A stretch of DNA of 42,873 nt from Paraburkholderia sp. (GCA_031286755.1 JAITTX010000086.1:1-42873); one strand, 5' to 3'; positions 24,908-34,484 are shown, numbered from the stretch's first letter. The notes: generated by a model not told the origin, from the letters alone. Made by a program: numbers and translations.

Positions 24908-26326
24908 TTAACGTTGCGTCAGCCATTGCGCGGCGCGGGAGATGACACCGTCCCAGTCGCCCATGGTGGTCTGGCGCAGCACGTGGGCCGCGCGCATCCA
25001 GGGCGAGTGCGCGCCGTGGGCGCGGCCATTGCCCCAGCGCCACTCGCCGGCCGGATTGACGAGCACGGCGGTGGGCTTGCCGCTCATGACGGCGAGATTG
25101 GCGACGCCGGAGTCGACGCTGATCACGGCGTCCAGTTGCTCGATGCAAGCCGCGGTGTCGGCGAATGTCGCGATGCCCGGACCGTAGTGAGCGAGGTTCC
25201 CGCGCGGCGAGCCGCCCGTCATTTCGGCAACGGGGTGATGGAGACTGACGAAATGAACGCGGCTCGAGAGCGCGGGGCTCGTGGTCAGCCGCTCGAGCGC
25301 TTCGAGCGGCAAGGAGCGCAGCCCGGCCCAACTGCGCTCCTTGCTGCGCATGTTGGGAGCATGGCGTTGCGAGCAGTCCCAGAACACGCCAATGAGCGCC
25401 TTGCCAGGGTGCTGTGCGCGCAACGCATGCGCCCAGCTTGCCGCGTGGTCGCGCGAGAGCTTCGGCGCGCGGATCCAGGCTGCGAACCAGGGATCGGGGC
25501 GTGGCTGGACGTGGGCTGCGAGCATGGGCAGATGCAGCAGCGTGGTCTGCATCGTCGGCGCGAATGCCTCGATGGCGGGCAGCGTCTCGGCGTCAAATGG
25601 CGCGCGCCGCTCCAGCGGGCGGCGCGCGGCCACGACGCAGCAGCCGGCCAGCGATGCTTCAATGACGCTATGGATCTGCGCGTCGCAGGTCACCATGATC
25701 TCCGCGCCGGCAGCGCGCCAATGCTGGATGCTGCCGAACATCATGAACTGGTCGCCGTAGCCCATTTGATGCGTGACCAGCACGCGCTCGCCGCGCAGGT
25801 CGCACTGCCCATCCCACATCGGCACCGCGCTGTAGCGGTAGTTCCCGCTGTCACTCAGGTTGCGCCCGACCCAATGCGTGAAACCGCGCACGTCGCCCAT
25901 GCTGAGTAGCGCCTCGGCCAGCCATTTCCGCGCCCGCAGTTTGTCGGGATCGTCGTGCGCGGCCGGACTGTCCACAGCGCGCTCCAGCAACGCGATGGCG
26001 CGCGCCGTGTCGCCGCTCAGATACAGGTCGCGGCCGAGCCTCGCCTGATAAAACAACGGCGACCAGTCGAGCGCCGCGAAATCGATCCATGTCTGCGCGG
26101 CCTGCGCGTGCCGGCCGAGCAGGCGCAGCGCGCGGGCACGCGCATGGACGAAGCCGCGGTGCTGTGGATCGAGCGCCAGGCCCTTTTCGGCCCAGGGCAG
26201 CATTTGTTCGTCGCGTCTCGCGCCGACGAGTGCTTCGCAAATCTGGAAGAGTGGGGCGGGAGCGGAGGGGCTGCGGGCGTGCGCGACGAATGCCTGCAAA
26301 AGTCGCTGTTCGGGATCAAGGGTCAT
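24908..26326 (-). CDS. TPR protein with glycosyltransferase family 9-like C-terminal domain
   Basis: 472 residues from the ATG at 26326. In-frame ATGs at 26410 and 26551 would lengthen it, but none has a clear ribosome-binding site and the added sequence looks non-coding. The first half has helical TPR-like repeats (MLPWAEKGLALDPQHRGFVH; ARAIALLERAVDSPAAHDDP). The second half has the pattern of the GT-B C-terminal domain of TPR-linked GT9 proteins: GERVLVTHQMGYGDQFMMFG, SVDSGVANLAVMSGKP, then GEWRWGNGR, SPWMRAAHVLRQ and GDWDGVI. It may transfer a sugar to a protein or glycan; the acceptor is unknown, and a non-catalytic role is possible. It stands alone and is divergent from the SDR gene. Confidence 0.75.
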   Translation of the reverse strand: MTLDPEQRLLQAFVAHARSPSAPAPLFQICEALVGARRDEQMLPWAEKGLALDPQHRGFVHARARALRLLGRHAQAAQTWIDFAALDWSPLFYQARLGRDLYLSGDTARAIALLERAVDSPAAHDDPDKLRARKWLAEALLSMGDVRGFTHWVGRNLSDSGNYRYSAVPMWDGQCDLRGERVLVTHQMGYGDQFMMFGSIQHWRAAGAEIMVTCDAQIHSVIEASLAGCCVVAARRPLERRAPFDAETLPAIEAFAPTMQTTLLHLPMLAAHVQPRPDPWFAAWIRAPKLSRDHAASWAHALRAQHPGKALIGVFWDCSQRHAPNMRSKERSWAGLRSLPLEALERLTTSPALSSRVHFVSLHHPVAEMTGGSPRGNLAHYGPGIATFADTAACIEQLDAVISVDSGVANLAVMSGKPTAVLVNPAGEWRWGNGRAHGAHSPWMRAAHVLRQTTMGDWDGVISRAAQWLTQR

Positions 26327-26467
26327 CGCCAGGGCGTCAAGGATGTTTGTCAGATAAATCCTATTGGGAGATAAGTCGGGCCGATATCGGAGGCTTCTTA
26401 AAATTGGCATCGACGCTGCGCGGACACACGTTTCCAAAAAAATAATGAACGACCGTGCTTTTCCTGA

Positions 26468-26496
26468 TTCCCACGACTGGACAGAGTCACTAGAAT
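26468..26496 (+). promoter_or_regulatory. Candidate promoter of the SDR gene
   Basis: TTCCCA and TAGAAT are 17 bases apart on the plus strand, about 145 bases before the SDR start. The -10 is good and the -35 weak. It lies in the 315-bp divergent region 26327-26641, in which no gene was seen. Confidence 0.35.
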
Positions 26497-26641
26497 CGGC
26501 TCGATCCTCGCGGATTCCGTCATGCGGAACACATGCGGGCCAGCAGTGCAATCAGGACCCGGGCCGCTCCGCGGCCTGGCGCAAACGGCGGGCGTCGCCG
26601 GGTAGCGCGCGCCCGTCGGCAGACATCAAGGAGACGCAAGC

Positions 26642-27415
26642 ATGCAGGTCAGGGAATTGTTCGAGCTGGGCGGTCAGGCGGCACTCATCACGGGCGGCTC
26701 GCGCGGGCTCGGGTTGCAGATGGCCGAGGCGCTGGGGGAAATGGGCTGCCGCGTTGTCATCACGGCGCGCAAGGCCCACGAGCTCGCAGCGGCGCAGCAG
26801 CATTTGCAGGCGCGCGGCATCGAGGCCACGACGATCGTGAGCGATCTGCAGCACCCCGAGGCCGTCAAGCCGCTCGTCGACGAGACACTGGCGGCGTGCG
26901 GCCAGATCGATATTCTCGTGAACAACGCAGGCGCCACGTGGGGCGCGCCCGCGGAGGACTATCCCGACGAGGCGTGGCACAAGGTCATGAACCTCAACGT
27001 CAACGCGCCGTTTTTTCTCGCGCGCGAAGTGGGCAAGCGCAGCATGATTCCCGCCAGGCGCGGCAAGATCATCAATATTGCGTCGATCGCGGGCCTGAAA
27101 GGGGCGCTGGGCCCCATGCAGGCCATCGCCTACAACACGTCGAAGGCCGCCGCCATTAATTTCACGCGCGCGCTCGCCGCCGAATGGGGCAAGTACAACA
27201 TCAACGTGAACGCGATCTGCCCGGGTTTCTTTCCCTCGAAGATGTCGGCGGGGCTGCTCGACAAGGTGGGGCAGACGGTGATCGATCACACGCCGCTGCA
27301 GCGTCTGGGCGACGACAGCGATCTCAAGGGCGCCGTGGTGTTTCTCGCGAGCGCCGCGTCGCGCCATGTCACCGGCCAGCATCTGGCGATCGACGGCGGC
27401 GCGAGCGTCGTCTGA
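26642..27415 (+). CDS. Short-chain dehydrogenase/reductase (SDR) family oxidoreductase
   Basis: A 257-residue classical SDR, a cytoplasmic NAD(P)-dependent enzyme. AAGGAGAC precedes the ATG at good spacing. The cofactor loop is TGGSRGLG (17-24), the structural NNAG is at 94-97, and the catalytic set is S148, Y164 and K168 (YNTSK). The C-terminus VTGQHLAIDGGASVV is typical of the FabG and gluconate 5-dehydrogenase branches. Arg21 after the Gly-rich loop hints at NADP(H) use. It is followed 95 bp later by an acyl-CoA ligase gene, so the substrate may be a hydroxyacyl- or ketoacyl-CoA, but this is inference. Confidence 0.9.
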   Translation: MQVRELFELGGQAALITGGSRGLGLQMAEALGEMGCRVVITARKAHELAAAQQHLQARGIEATTIVSDLQHPEAVKPLVDETLAACGQIDILVNNAGATWGAPAEDYPDEAWHKVMNLNVNAPFFLAREVGKRSMIPARRGKIINIASIAGLKGALGPMQAIAYNTSKAAAINFTRALAAEWGKYNINVNAICPGFFPSKMSAGLLDKVGQTVIDHTPLQRLGDDSDLKGAVVFLASAASRHVTGQHLAIDGGASVV

Positions 27416-27510
27416 CGCTGTATCCGATGGTGTCCGGCGTGCGCCGCGAGGCGCGCCCGCATTCCACGAGTCCCGCGAATCCCCTGAATCCCACGAGACG
27501 AAACCCTGCC

Positions 27511-29208
27511 ATGTCCACGTCAACTGCCGCCGCGCCGCGCACCCGCTCGCCATACTGGCCTTCGCATCTCTCGCCGCACTTGAGCATTCCCGCCACGAAC
27601 CTGTTCTATAACGCCGAGGTTTCCGCCGCGCGCTACCCGGACAAGCCTTTCATCGTTTTCTACGACACGCCTGTTACCTTCGCGCGGTTCAAGGACGAGG
27701 CCGAGCGCGTGGCGGGCTATCTGCAGACGCAGTGCGGCGTGAAGGCCGGCGACCGCGTGCTGCTCTATATGCAGAACAGCCCGCAATGGGTGATCGCTTA
27801 TTACGGCATCCTGCGCGCGAATGCCGTGGTCGTGCCCATCACCCCGATGAACCTCACCGACGAGCTCGCGCACTATGTGGAGGATAGCGGTGCGAGCACG
27901 GCGTTCGTCGCGCAGGATCTGTATCCACGCATCGCGCCGCTGGTGGACGAGCGCGAGAGTGAGGGGCAGCAGCTACGGCATCTGATCGTGGCCACGTACA
28001 GAGATTATTTGCATAACGAATCATTCGCGCCGCCGCCCGAGTTCGTGAGCGCGCCGCGGCACGTGGAAGGCCCGGGCGTTGCGCACTGGACCGACGTGCT
28101 GGCGGCGGGCCACCCGCCGGGCGCGCTCACCGCCGGGCCGGACGACCTGTGCGTGATGCCGTACACGTCGGGCACGACGGGCAAGCCGAAGGGCTGCATG
28201 CATACGCATCGCAGCGTGATGTGCACGGCCGTGGGCGGCTGCAACTGGTTCAGCAGCAGTCAGGATGCCGTGCAGCTTTCCGTGCTGCCGCTGTTTCACG
28301 TGACCGGCATGCAGGGCGGCATGAACAGTCCGCTCTACAACGGCTCCACGATCGTGATCTTGCCGCGCTGGGACCGCGACGCCGCGGCGCGCGCGATCGA
28401 GCATTACCGCATCAGCGGCTGGCAGGCGATTTCCACGATGGTGGTCGACTTCATTTCGAATCCGCGCATCGGCGAATACGATTTGTCGAGTCTTGCATGG
28501 ATGCGCGGCGGCGGCGCGACCATGCCCGACGTCGTGGTCAAGAAGCTGCGCGATCTCACGGGCCTCGAGTTCGTGGAGGGCTACGGCATGTCGGAGACGA
28601 TGGCCGCCACGCACATCAATCCGCCACAACACCCGAAGGCGCAGTGCCTCGGCATCCCGGTCTTCGACGTCGATGCGCGCATCGTCGATCCGATCACGCT
28701 CGACGAAGTGCCCGAGGGCGAGGCGGGCGAGCTCATCATGAGCGCACCGCAAGTGATGCAAGGCTACTGGGGCAACCCCAGGGCGACGAGCGAGGCCTTC
28801 ATCGAGCGCGACGGCAAACGCTTTTTGCGCACCGGCGATCTCGTGCGGCGCGACGCGGACGGCTATTACTTCATGACCGACCGTCTCAAGCGCATGATCA
28901 ACGCGTCCGGCTACAAGGTGTGGCCCGCAGAAGTCGAGGCGCTCATGTACCGGCATCCGGCCATCAAGGAGGTCTGCATCATCGGCGCCCAGGACGCGAA
29001 GCGCGGCGAGACCGTGAAGGCCGTCGTGGTGCTCGACCCGAAGCAGGCGGGCAGCGTGAGCGAAGACCAGATCATCGCGTGGGCGCACGAGAACATGGCT
29101 GCCTACAAGGCTCCGCGCATCGTGCAATTTGTCGAAGCGTTGCCGAAGTCGGGCAGCGGCAAGATTCTCTGGCGCAAGCTGCAGGAAGAGGAGGCTGCCG
29201 CGCGCTGA
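27511..29208 (+). CDS. AMP-dependent acyl-CoA synthetase/ligase
   Basis: A 565-residue ANL-superfamily acid--CoA ligase. The ATG at 27511 is the first with a sensible N-terminus (MSTSTAAAPRTRSPYWPSHL); a longer frame back into the SDR gene is a shadow. Motifs: YTSGTTGKPKGCMHTHRS (P-loop), EGYGMSETMAATHI, the hinge region RTGDLVRRDADGYYFMTDRL, SGYKVWPAEVEAL, and the catalytic Lys in PKSGSGKILWRKL. It resembles long- or medium-chain fatty-acid ligases. It is probably cotranscribed with the SDR upstream. The window has a second ligase (fadD) 4.5 kb away on the other strand with a different sequence, so the two are not recent copies. Confidence 0.9.
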   Translation: MSTSTAAAPRTRSPYWPSHLSPHLSIPATNLFYNAEVSAARYPDKPFIVFYDTPVTFARFKDEAERVAGYLQTQCGVKAGDRVLLYMQNSPQWVIAYYGILRANAVVVPITPMNLTDELAHYVEDSGASTAFVAQDLYPRIAPLVDERESEGQQLRHLIVATYRDYLHNESFAPPPEFVSAPRHVEGPGVAHWTDVLAAGHPPGALTAGPDDLCVMPYTSGTTGKPKGCMHTHRSVMCTAVGGCNWFSSSQDAVQLSVLPLFHVTGMQGGMNSPLYNGSTIVILPRWDRDAAARAIEHYRISGWQAISTMVVDFISNPRIGEYDLSSLAWMRGGGATMPDVVVKKLRDLTGLEFVEGYGMSETMAATHINPPQHPKAQCLGIPVFDVDARIVDPITLDEVPEGEAGELIMSAPQVMQGYWGNPRATSEAFIERDGKRFLRTGDLVRRDADGYYFMTDRLKRMINASGYKVWPAEVEALMYRHPAIKEVCIIGAQDAKRGETVKAVVVLDPKQAGSVSEDQIIAWAHENMAAYKAPRIVQFVEALPKSGSGKILWRKLQEEEAAAR

Positions 29209-29301
29209 GCCGGATTGCATTCCGGCGTGTTGAAGCCCGACGCACCGAATCCTCGGGCGCGCTGAATCTGCCAGCGCGCCGAACCCCCTTCCTCGTGAGC
29301 G

Positions 29302-29673
29302 TCAGGCGCCTGCCAATGCGGGCAGGTGCGGCTCGCTCCAGTCCCATCCCGCGTGCGCCGCCTCGGCGCTCTTCGTTGCCGCTTGCTGCGCGGCGGGCGC
29401 CCACTCGCCGGGTGCTTGCGCGTTCTTGCGCCCGAGAATCGCCTCGCACAGAAAGTCGATGCTGTACGCCTTCAGCAAATGCGCGTGATGCGTTTCGATG
29501 TAGGTCGCGAGGCGTGCCGCTTCGCCCTGGATTGACGCAAGGGCGTACAGCGTGGATGCATCCCAGCGAAAGCGCAGTCCGAGTTCGGCAAAAGCGGAAT
29601 TGAAGGCGCTCAACTGGCTGTGCAGATGCTGATCGTGTTCCGTGGCTTTCAGGCCGGCTGCAAAGTGGCTCAT
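29302..29673 (-). CDS. Conserved-looking hypothetical protein
   Basis: A 123-residue soluble protein with a GGAGACA site before its ATG. The sequence is helical and rich in His, Ala and Leu (MSHFAAGLKATEHDQHLHSQ; FLCEAILGRKNAQAPGEW). No signal, membrane segment or known motif was recognised. It diverges from the GntR-type regulator gene, and the AT-rich region between them carries two copies of TATTGTAT, so that regulator could control it as well. No function is proposed. Confidence 0.7.
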   Translation of the reverse strand: MSHFAAGLKATEHDQHLHSQLSAFNSAFAELGLRFRWDASTLYALASIQGEAARLATYIETHHAHLLKAYSIDFLCEAILGRKNAQAPGEWAPAAQQAATKSAEAAHAGWDWSEPHLPALAGA

Positions 29674-29765
29674 GGCTGTCTCCGTGAGAGTTCAGATGAC
29701 GTGAGCCAATCGTAGAAGCATCGATGAATAAACGATAGTTAAAGTTTTTTTCGTTTTATATAAAG

Positions 29766-29773
29766 TATTGTAT
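29766..29773 (+). promoter_or_regulatory. TATTGTAT motif, copy 1 (candidate GntR operator)
   Basis: This exact octamer lies in an AT-rich stretch (TATTGTATATATAT) upstream of the GntR-type gene. It recurs at 29847-29854 and 30782-30789, only in front of this regulator and of oxc. Confidence 0.4.
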
Positions 29774-29846
29774 ATATATGTAAGGTATGGCCCGGTGAAG
29801 ATCGGCCTACGCGTAAACCCGCTTGGTGACAGGCTTGCTTCTGATA

Positions 29847-29854
29847 TATTGTAT
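29847..29854 (+). promoter_or_regulatory. TATTGTAT motif, copy 2 (candidate GntR operator)
   Basis: The octamer lies inside ATATTGTATTGCACATAT, 55 bases before the ATG of the GntR-type gene, a good place for autoregulation. Confidence 0.45.
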
Positions 29855-29909
29855 TGCACATATGGTGTTTTTTAGAACGGCGAAACACAACGTTGGAGAT
29901 AAACCACCG

Positions 29910-30629
29910 ATGTCTGCCGAAACCCAGGACGTAGCGGGGGTGTCCCCGCTGAGCTTGACGCTCGAACCCATCCACGCCACGGTCTCGCTGCGCGATCAGG
30001 CCTATGCGAAGCTCAAGCAGGCGATTGCCGAGACCGACATCTACCGCTCGCGAGACGAAATTCGTCTGGATGAGAAGGAGTTGACCGAGAAACTCGGCGT
30101 GAGCCGCACCCCGGTGCGTGAGGCCATGACGCTGCTGGAGCAGGAAGGCTTCCTGCGCACCGTGCCGCGGCGCGGCGTTTATATCTTGCGCAAGACCCGC
30201 AAGGAGATCGTCGAGATGATCTATATGTGGGCCGCGCTCGAAAGCATTGCCGCGAGGCTTGCCACACAGCGCGCTTCGGACGAGGACATCACGCGGCTGC
30301 GCCACATGTTCGCGGACTTCGGCGAGGATAAACCCACCGAGCACATCGAGGAATACTCGGAAGCGAACATCACGTTTCATCAGGCGCTGGTGGAACTGTC
30401 CAAGTCGCCGATCATCGTCGAGACCATCAAGAACATCTTCATGCATGTGCGCGCGATCCGGCGCATGACGATCGCACAAAGCGACCGGGCGTCACGATCG
30501 ATCGTGGACCACATGCGGATCATCGAGGCGCTCGAGGCGCGCGATACCGAGAGAGTGGAGCGGCTCGTGCGCCAGCATTCGATCGATCTTGCGTTATTTG
30601 TCGAGGCGAACTGCGACTTTCTCGACTGA
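29910..30629 (+). CDS. GntR/FadR-subfamily transcription regulator of the oxalate cluster
   Basis: 239 residues from the ATG at 29910; GGAG lies 13 bases upstream, a little far. In-frame starts at 29823 and 29859 are possible but would add a Phe/Cys-rich sequence of doubtful coding nature. The winged helix is at about 20-88 (LRDQAYAKLKQAIAETDIYR; LTEKLGVSRTPVREAMTLLE; GFLRTVPRRGVYIL). The C-terminal all-helical FCD ligand domain (about 95-235) has the Asp/His pattern of FadR-type proteins. It probably senses oxalate, formate or a CoA ester, and controls oxc-frc through the TATTGTAT sites (inference from position and the shared motif). Confidence 0.9.
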   Translation: MSAETQDVAGVSPLSLTLEPIHATVSLRDQAYAKLKQAIAETDIYRSRDEIRLDEKELTEKLGVSRTPVREAMTLLEQEGFLRTVPRRGVYILRKTRKEIVEMIYMWAALESIAARLATQRASDEDITRLRHMFADFGEDKPTEHIEEYSEANITFHQALVELSKSPIIVETIKNIFMHVRAIRRMTIAQSDRASRSIVDHMRIIEALEARDTERVERLVRQHSIDLALFVEANCDFLD

Positions 30630-30759
30630 GCGATTCACGCGCGCACGTTGCGTGCCGTTGTCGCGCTTTTTAAGCGTTGCCGCTGGTCGGTAAATTTGGA
30701 CTCCGTACTAAATAGTAGCGCCTGGTGTTGCAGCAAGACCGGAGATCTCAAAAAAATGC

Positions 30760-30789
30760 TTGACTAATATTGTGTGTGGAATATTGTAT
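30760..30789 (+). promoter_or_regulatory. Promoter/operator region of oxc
   Basis: TTGACT (30760-30765) and TATTGT (30782-30787) are 16 bases apart. AATATTGT occurs twice here, at 30766-30773 and 30780-30787, 14 bp apart, and the second copy extends to TATTGTAT (30782-30789), the octamer also found before the GntR gene. A regulator bound here would cover the promoter. Confidence 0.5.
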
Positions 30790-30828
30790 ATCACGAGTAA
30801 CCCAACGCCCCGCCAACGAGGAGACGTC

Positions 30829-32574
30829 ATGGCAGAAGCAGGTATGAACGACGCGCAGAACAGCCCTGCGCAGGAAGCACAACCGACGACCGATGGTTTT
30901 CACCTCGTCATCGATGCGCTGAAGCTCAACGATATCGACACGATTTTCGGTCTGGTCGGCATTCCGATCACGGACCTCGCGCGTCTCGCCCAAGCCGAGG
31001 GGATGCGCTTCATTGGCTTCCGGCACGAGCAAAACGCAGGCAATGCCGCGGCCGTCGCGGGTTACATGACGAAGAAGCCGGGCATCTGCCTCACGGTTTC
31101 CGCGCCGGGCTTCCTCAACGGCCTGACCGCGCTCGCGAACGCCACTACCAACTGCTTCCCGATGATTCTCATCAGCGGCTCGAGCGAGCGTGAGATCGTC
31201 GACCTGCAGCAGGGCGACTACGAGGAAATGGACCAGCTCAACGCAGCCAAGCCGTATGCCAAGGCCGCGTATCGCGTGCTCCACGCCGAGGACATCGGCG
31301 TCGGTATCGCCCGCGCCATTCGCGCCGCGGTTTCGGGCCGCCCGGGCGGCGTCTATCTCGACCTGCCGGCCAAGCTGCTCGCGCAGACCATCGACGCCGT
31401 GAAGGGCCAGCAATCGCTCATCAAGGTCGTGGACGCGGCGCCGCGCCAGTTGCCCGCTCCTGACTCGGTCCAGCGTGCGCTCGAAGTCCTCAAGACGGCC
31501 AAGCGCCCGCTCATCCTGCTCGGCAAGGGCGCGGCCTATGCTCAGGCCGACGCGCAGATTCGCGAGCTGGTCGAGAAGAGCGGCATTCCGTATCTGCCGA
31601 TGTCGATGGCCAAGGGCCTGCTGCCCGACACGCATGAGCAGTCGGCGTCCGCCGCGCGCTCGTTCGTGCTGGCCGAATCGGATGCCGTCGTGCTGATCGG
31701 CGCGCGTCTGAACTGGCTGCTTTCGCACGGCAAGGGCAAGACCTGGGGTGCCCCGTCGCCCAAGCGCTTCGTGCAGATCGACATCGCGCCGACCGAGATC
31801 GACAGCAACGTGGCGATCGAAGCGCCCGTGATCGGCGACATCGGCTCGTGTGTCGAAGCGCTCGTCGCCGGCATGGGATCGAACTTCCCGCAGCCGAGCG
31901 CCGAATGGCTCGGCGCCATTGCGGAGCGCAAGAACAAGAATCTCGCGAAGATGGCCGCGACGCTCGAGAAGAATCCGACGCCGATGAATTTCCACAGCGC
32001 GCTGCGTGCGATTCGCGACGTGCTCAAGACGCGTCCCGACATCAACGTGGTGAACGAAGGCGCGAACACGCTCGACTATGCGCGCGCCGTGATCGACATG
32101 TACCAGCCGCGCAAGCGTTTCGACTCCGGCACGTGGGGGATCATGGGCATCGGCATGGGCTTCGCGATCGGCGCGGCGGTCACGAGCGGCACGCAGGTCG
32201 TGGCGATCGAAGGCGACAGCGCGTTCGGCTTCAGCGGTATGGAACTGGAGACCATCTGCCGCTACAACCTGCCGGTCTGCACGATCGTCTTCAATAACAA
32301 CGGCGTGTATCGCGGCACGGACGTGAACCCGAGCGGCGGCGCCGACGTTGCGCCCACCGTGTTCGTGAAGGGCGCGCGCTACGACAAGATGATCGAGGCA
32401 TTCGGCGGCGTCGGCCACCAGGCGAGCACGCCCGAAGAACTTACTGCAGCGCTGCTGGAAGCGATCGCGTCGGGCAAGCCCACGCTGATCAACGCAGTGA
32501 TCGACGAATCGGCCGGCACCGAAAGCGGCCGCCTCACGAATCTCAATCCGCAAAGCGCGGCCATGAAGAAATAA
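30829..32574 (+). CDS. oxc: Oxalyl-CoA decarboxylase
   Basis: A 581-residue thiamine-diphosphate enzyme (Oxalobacter Oxc has 568) that turns oxalyl-CoA into formyl-CoA and CO2 in the cytoplasm. GAGGAGAC precedes the ATG. The activating Glu is E67 in [17 protein letters not shown]. The ThDP/Mg motif runs from G462-D463-S to N489-N-N, with [15 protein letters not shown] between, as in known Oxc proteins. GVYRGTD follows, also an Oxc feature. The next gene, frc, starts 39 bp later, so oxc-frc form one operon that recycles CoA: Frc makes oxalyl-CoA from formyl-CoA and oxalate, and Oxc restores formyl-CoA. Confidence 0.97.
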   Translation: MAEAGMNDAQNSPAQEAQPTTDGFHLVIDALKLNDIDTIFGLVGIPITDLARLAQAEGMRFIGFRHEQNAGNAAAVAGYMTKKPGICLTVSAPGFLNGLTALANATTNCFPMILISGSSEREIVDLQQGDYEEMDQLNAAKPYAKAAYRVLHAEDIGVGIARAIRAAVSGRPGGVYLDLPAKLLAQTIDAVKGQQSLIKVVDAAPRQLPAPDSVQRALEVLKTAKRPLILLGKGAAYAQADAQIRELVEKSGIPYLPMSMAKGLLPDTHEQSASAARSFVLAESDAVVLIGARLNWLLSHGKGKTWGAPSPKRFVQIDIAPTEIDSNVAIEAPVIGDIGSCVEALVAGMGSNFPQPSAEWLGAIAERKNKNLAKMAATLEKNPTPMNFHSALRAIRDVLKTRPDINVVNEGANTLDYARAVIDMYQPRKRFDSGTWGIMGIGMGFAIGAAVTSGTQVVAIEGDSAFGFSGMELETICRYNLPVCTIVFNNNGVYRGTDVNPSGGADVAPTVFVKGARYDKMIEAFGGVGHQASTPEELTAALLEAIASGKPTLINAVIDESAGTESGRLTNLNPQSAAMKK

Positions 32575-32613
32575 GTTCAATCGGACAGAATACTTTTACC
32601 AGGAGCCAAGACA

Positions 32614-33864
32614 ATGAGCAAACCCCTCGACGGCATCAAGATCATCGACTTCACGCACGTACAGGCGGGCCCCGCATGCACGCAGATGCTCGCATGGTTC
32701 GGCGCGGACGTGATCAAGGTGGAGCGGCCGGGCTCCGGCGACGTGACGCGCTCGCAACTGCGCGATATTCCCGACACGGACGCGCTGTACTTCACGATGC
32801 TCAACAGCAACAAGCGCTCGCTCACGCTCGACACCAAGAAGCCGGAAGGCAAGGAAGTGCTCGAGAAGCTGATTCGCGAGTCGGACGTCATGGTGGAGAA
32901 CTTCGGCCCGGGCGCGCTCGATCGCATGGGCTTCACGTGGGAGCGCATCAAGGAACTCAATCCGAAGATGATCGTTGCTTCGGTGAAGGGCTTCAGCGAA
33001 GGCCACCACTACGACGACCTCAAGGTCTATGAGAACGTCGCGCAGTGCGCGGGCGGCGCGGCATCGACCACGGGCTTCTGGGACGGCCCGCCCACGATCA
33101 GCGCGGCGGCGCTCGGCGACAGCAACACGGGCATGCACCTCGCCATCGGCATTCTCACGGCGCTGATCGGCCGCGACAAGACCGGCAAGGGCCAGAAGGT
33201 GGCCGTCTCGATGCAGGACAGCGTGATCAACCTGTGCCGCGTGAAGCTGCGCGACCAGCAGCGTCTCGACCGCGTGGGCTATCTGGAGGAGTATCCGCAG
33301 TACCCGCACGGCACCTTCAGCGACGTGGTGCCCCGTGGCGGCAACGCGGGCGGCGGCGGCCAGCCGGGCTGGGTGCTCAAGTGCAAGGGCTGGGAAACCG
33401 ATCCGAACGCGTATATCTACTTCACGGTGCAGGGGCATGCATGGGAGCCGATCTGCCGCGCGATCGGCAAGCCGGAGTGGATCAACGATCCGAACTACAT
33501 GACGGCCCAGGCGCGTCAGCCGCATATCTTCGACATCTTCGCGACGATCGAAGAGTGGCTGGCCGACAAGACCAAGTTCGAGGCCGTCGATATCCTGCGC
33601 AAGTTCGATATCCCGTGCGCGCCGGTGCTGAGCATGAAGGAAATCGCCAATGACCCGTCGCTGCGCGAGAGCGGTACTATCGTGGAAGTCCCGCACAAGG
33701 AACGCGGCACGTATCTCACCGTGGGCAGCCCGATCAAGTTCTCGGAGCTGAAGCCGGAAATCACGGGTTCGCCGCTGCTTGGCGAGCATACGGACGAAGT
33801 GCTCGCCGGTCTCGGCTACTCGGCGCAGGAGATCGCGGCGCTGCACGAGACGCGCGCGGTCTAA
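32614..33864 (+). CDS. frc: Formyl-CoA:oxalate CoA-transferase
   Basis: A 416-residue class III CoA-transferase that moves CoA from formyl-CoA to oxalate. Key residues match the numbering of Oxalobacter Frc: Q17 ([10 protein letters not shown]) and the catalytic Asp D169 ([11 protein letters not shown]). The glycine loop GGGGQ is at 246-250. Residue 48 is Gln; as I recall, Oxalobacter Frc has Trp there and E. coli YfdW has Gln, which affects substrate inhibition. An AGGAG site lies before the ATG. It is cotranscribed with oxc and followed by a GC-rich terminator-like structure. Confidence 0.96.
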   Translation: MSKPLDGIKIIDFTHVQAGPACTQMLAWFGADVIKVERPGSGDVTRSQLRDIPDTDALYFTMLNSNKRSLTLDTKKPEGKEVLEKLIRESDVMVENFGPGALDRMGFTWERIKELNPKMIVASVKGFSEGHHYDDLKVYENVAQCAGGAASTTGFWDGPPTISAAALGDSNTGMHLAIGILTALIGRDKTGKGQKVAVSMQDSVINLCRVKLRDQQRLDRVGYLEEYPQYPHGTFSDVVPRGGNAGGGGQPGWVLKCKGWETDPNAYIYFTVQGHAWEPICRAIGKPEWINDPNYMTAQARQPHIFDIFATIEEWLADKTKFEAVDILRKFDIPCAPVLSMKEIANDPSLRESGTIVEVPHKERGTYLTVGSPIKFSELKPEITGSPLLGEHTDEVLAGLGYSAQEIAALHETRAV

Positions 33865-33874
33865 GGGCTCGGGA

Positions 33875-33930
33875 CGCTCCGGCCTTCAAGCGGAGCGCGG
33901 CGCGCGAGTGAGTGTCGCGCGCGCCGCGCT
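33875..33930 (+). terminator. Terminator-like double hairpin after frc
   Basis: CGCTCCG (33875-33881) pairs with CGGAGCG (33891-33897). Right after it, a very GC-rich stem is formed by GCGGCGCGCGA and TCGCGCGCGCCGC (one CG bulge), followed by TTTGCTG. It probably ends or thins the oxc-frc transcript before the PAS gene. Confidence 0.55.
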
Positions 33931-33965
33931 TTGCTGATTCAACTTTTTCCCACATTGCCAATATC

Positions 33966-34412
33966 ATGCCAACCGCCATCGATTTCGCACAGCTTGCCGA
34001 TGCCATCGGCGACGCCATCGTCATCTCGGACGCCGCCGGCGACATCACGTACTGGAATCCAGCCGCCACGCGCATGTTTGGCTATACGCACGACGAGGCA
34101 TTTGGCGAGACGCTCGATCTGATCATTCCCGAGCGGCTGCGCGGCCGCCACTGGGATGGCTATCACAAGACCATGGCAACGGGGCAGACGCGTTACGGCA
34201 ACGACGTGCTGCGCGTGCCTGCCGTCGACAAGGACGGGCGTGCGCTGTCCATCGCGTTTACCGTCGCGCTGCTGCACGGGCAGCAGGGCGAGGTCACGGG
34301 CATCGTCGCCGTGATTCGCGACGAGACCGCGCGCTTCCAGGAAGAGCGCAATCTGCGCAAACGCATTAACGAGCTCGAAGCCCAGGCCCAGGCCCAGGCG
34401 CAACAGTCCTGA
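33966..34412 (+). CDS. Stand-alone PAS-domain protein
   Basis: 148 residues from the ATG at 33966, with no strong ribosome-binding site. One PAS domain fills about 5-120 (DAIVISDAAGDITYWNPAAT; GYTHDEAFGETLDLIIPERL; DKDGRALSIAFTVALLHG; VAVIRDETARFQEE). A short coiled coil with a QAQAQAQ repeat closes it. There is no kinase, GGDEF, EAL or DNA-binding output domain, so it must act through a partner. The helix sequence RHWDGYHKTMATG is the common PAS form, not the heme-ligating FixL form. Its place between frc and pntA suggests redox or metabolite sensing linked to oxalate use (inference). Confidence 0.85.
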   Translation: MPTAIDFAQLADAIGDAIVISDAAGDITYWNPAATRMFGYTHDEAFGETLDLIIPERLRGRHWDGYHKTMATGQTRYGNDVLRVPAVDKDGRALSIAFTVALLHGQQGEVTGIVAVIRDETARFQEERNLRKRINELEAQAQAQAQQS

Positions 34413-34484
34413 GCCGGTGAGCCGGCCCGCGGGCTGGCTCCATCTCGCTTGACCCCAATATCCAGGTCCGCACGGAGCGCTTCG

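Noticed and set aside
34082..34200. Heme-binding PAS domain of the FixL type
   Set aside because: The His spacing in RHWDGYHK is that of ordinary PAS domains, not the H-x-x-Y and Gly-x-Gly-Arg pattern of FixL.
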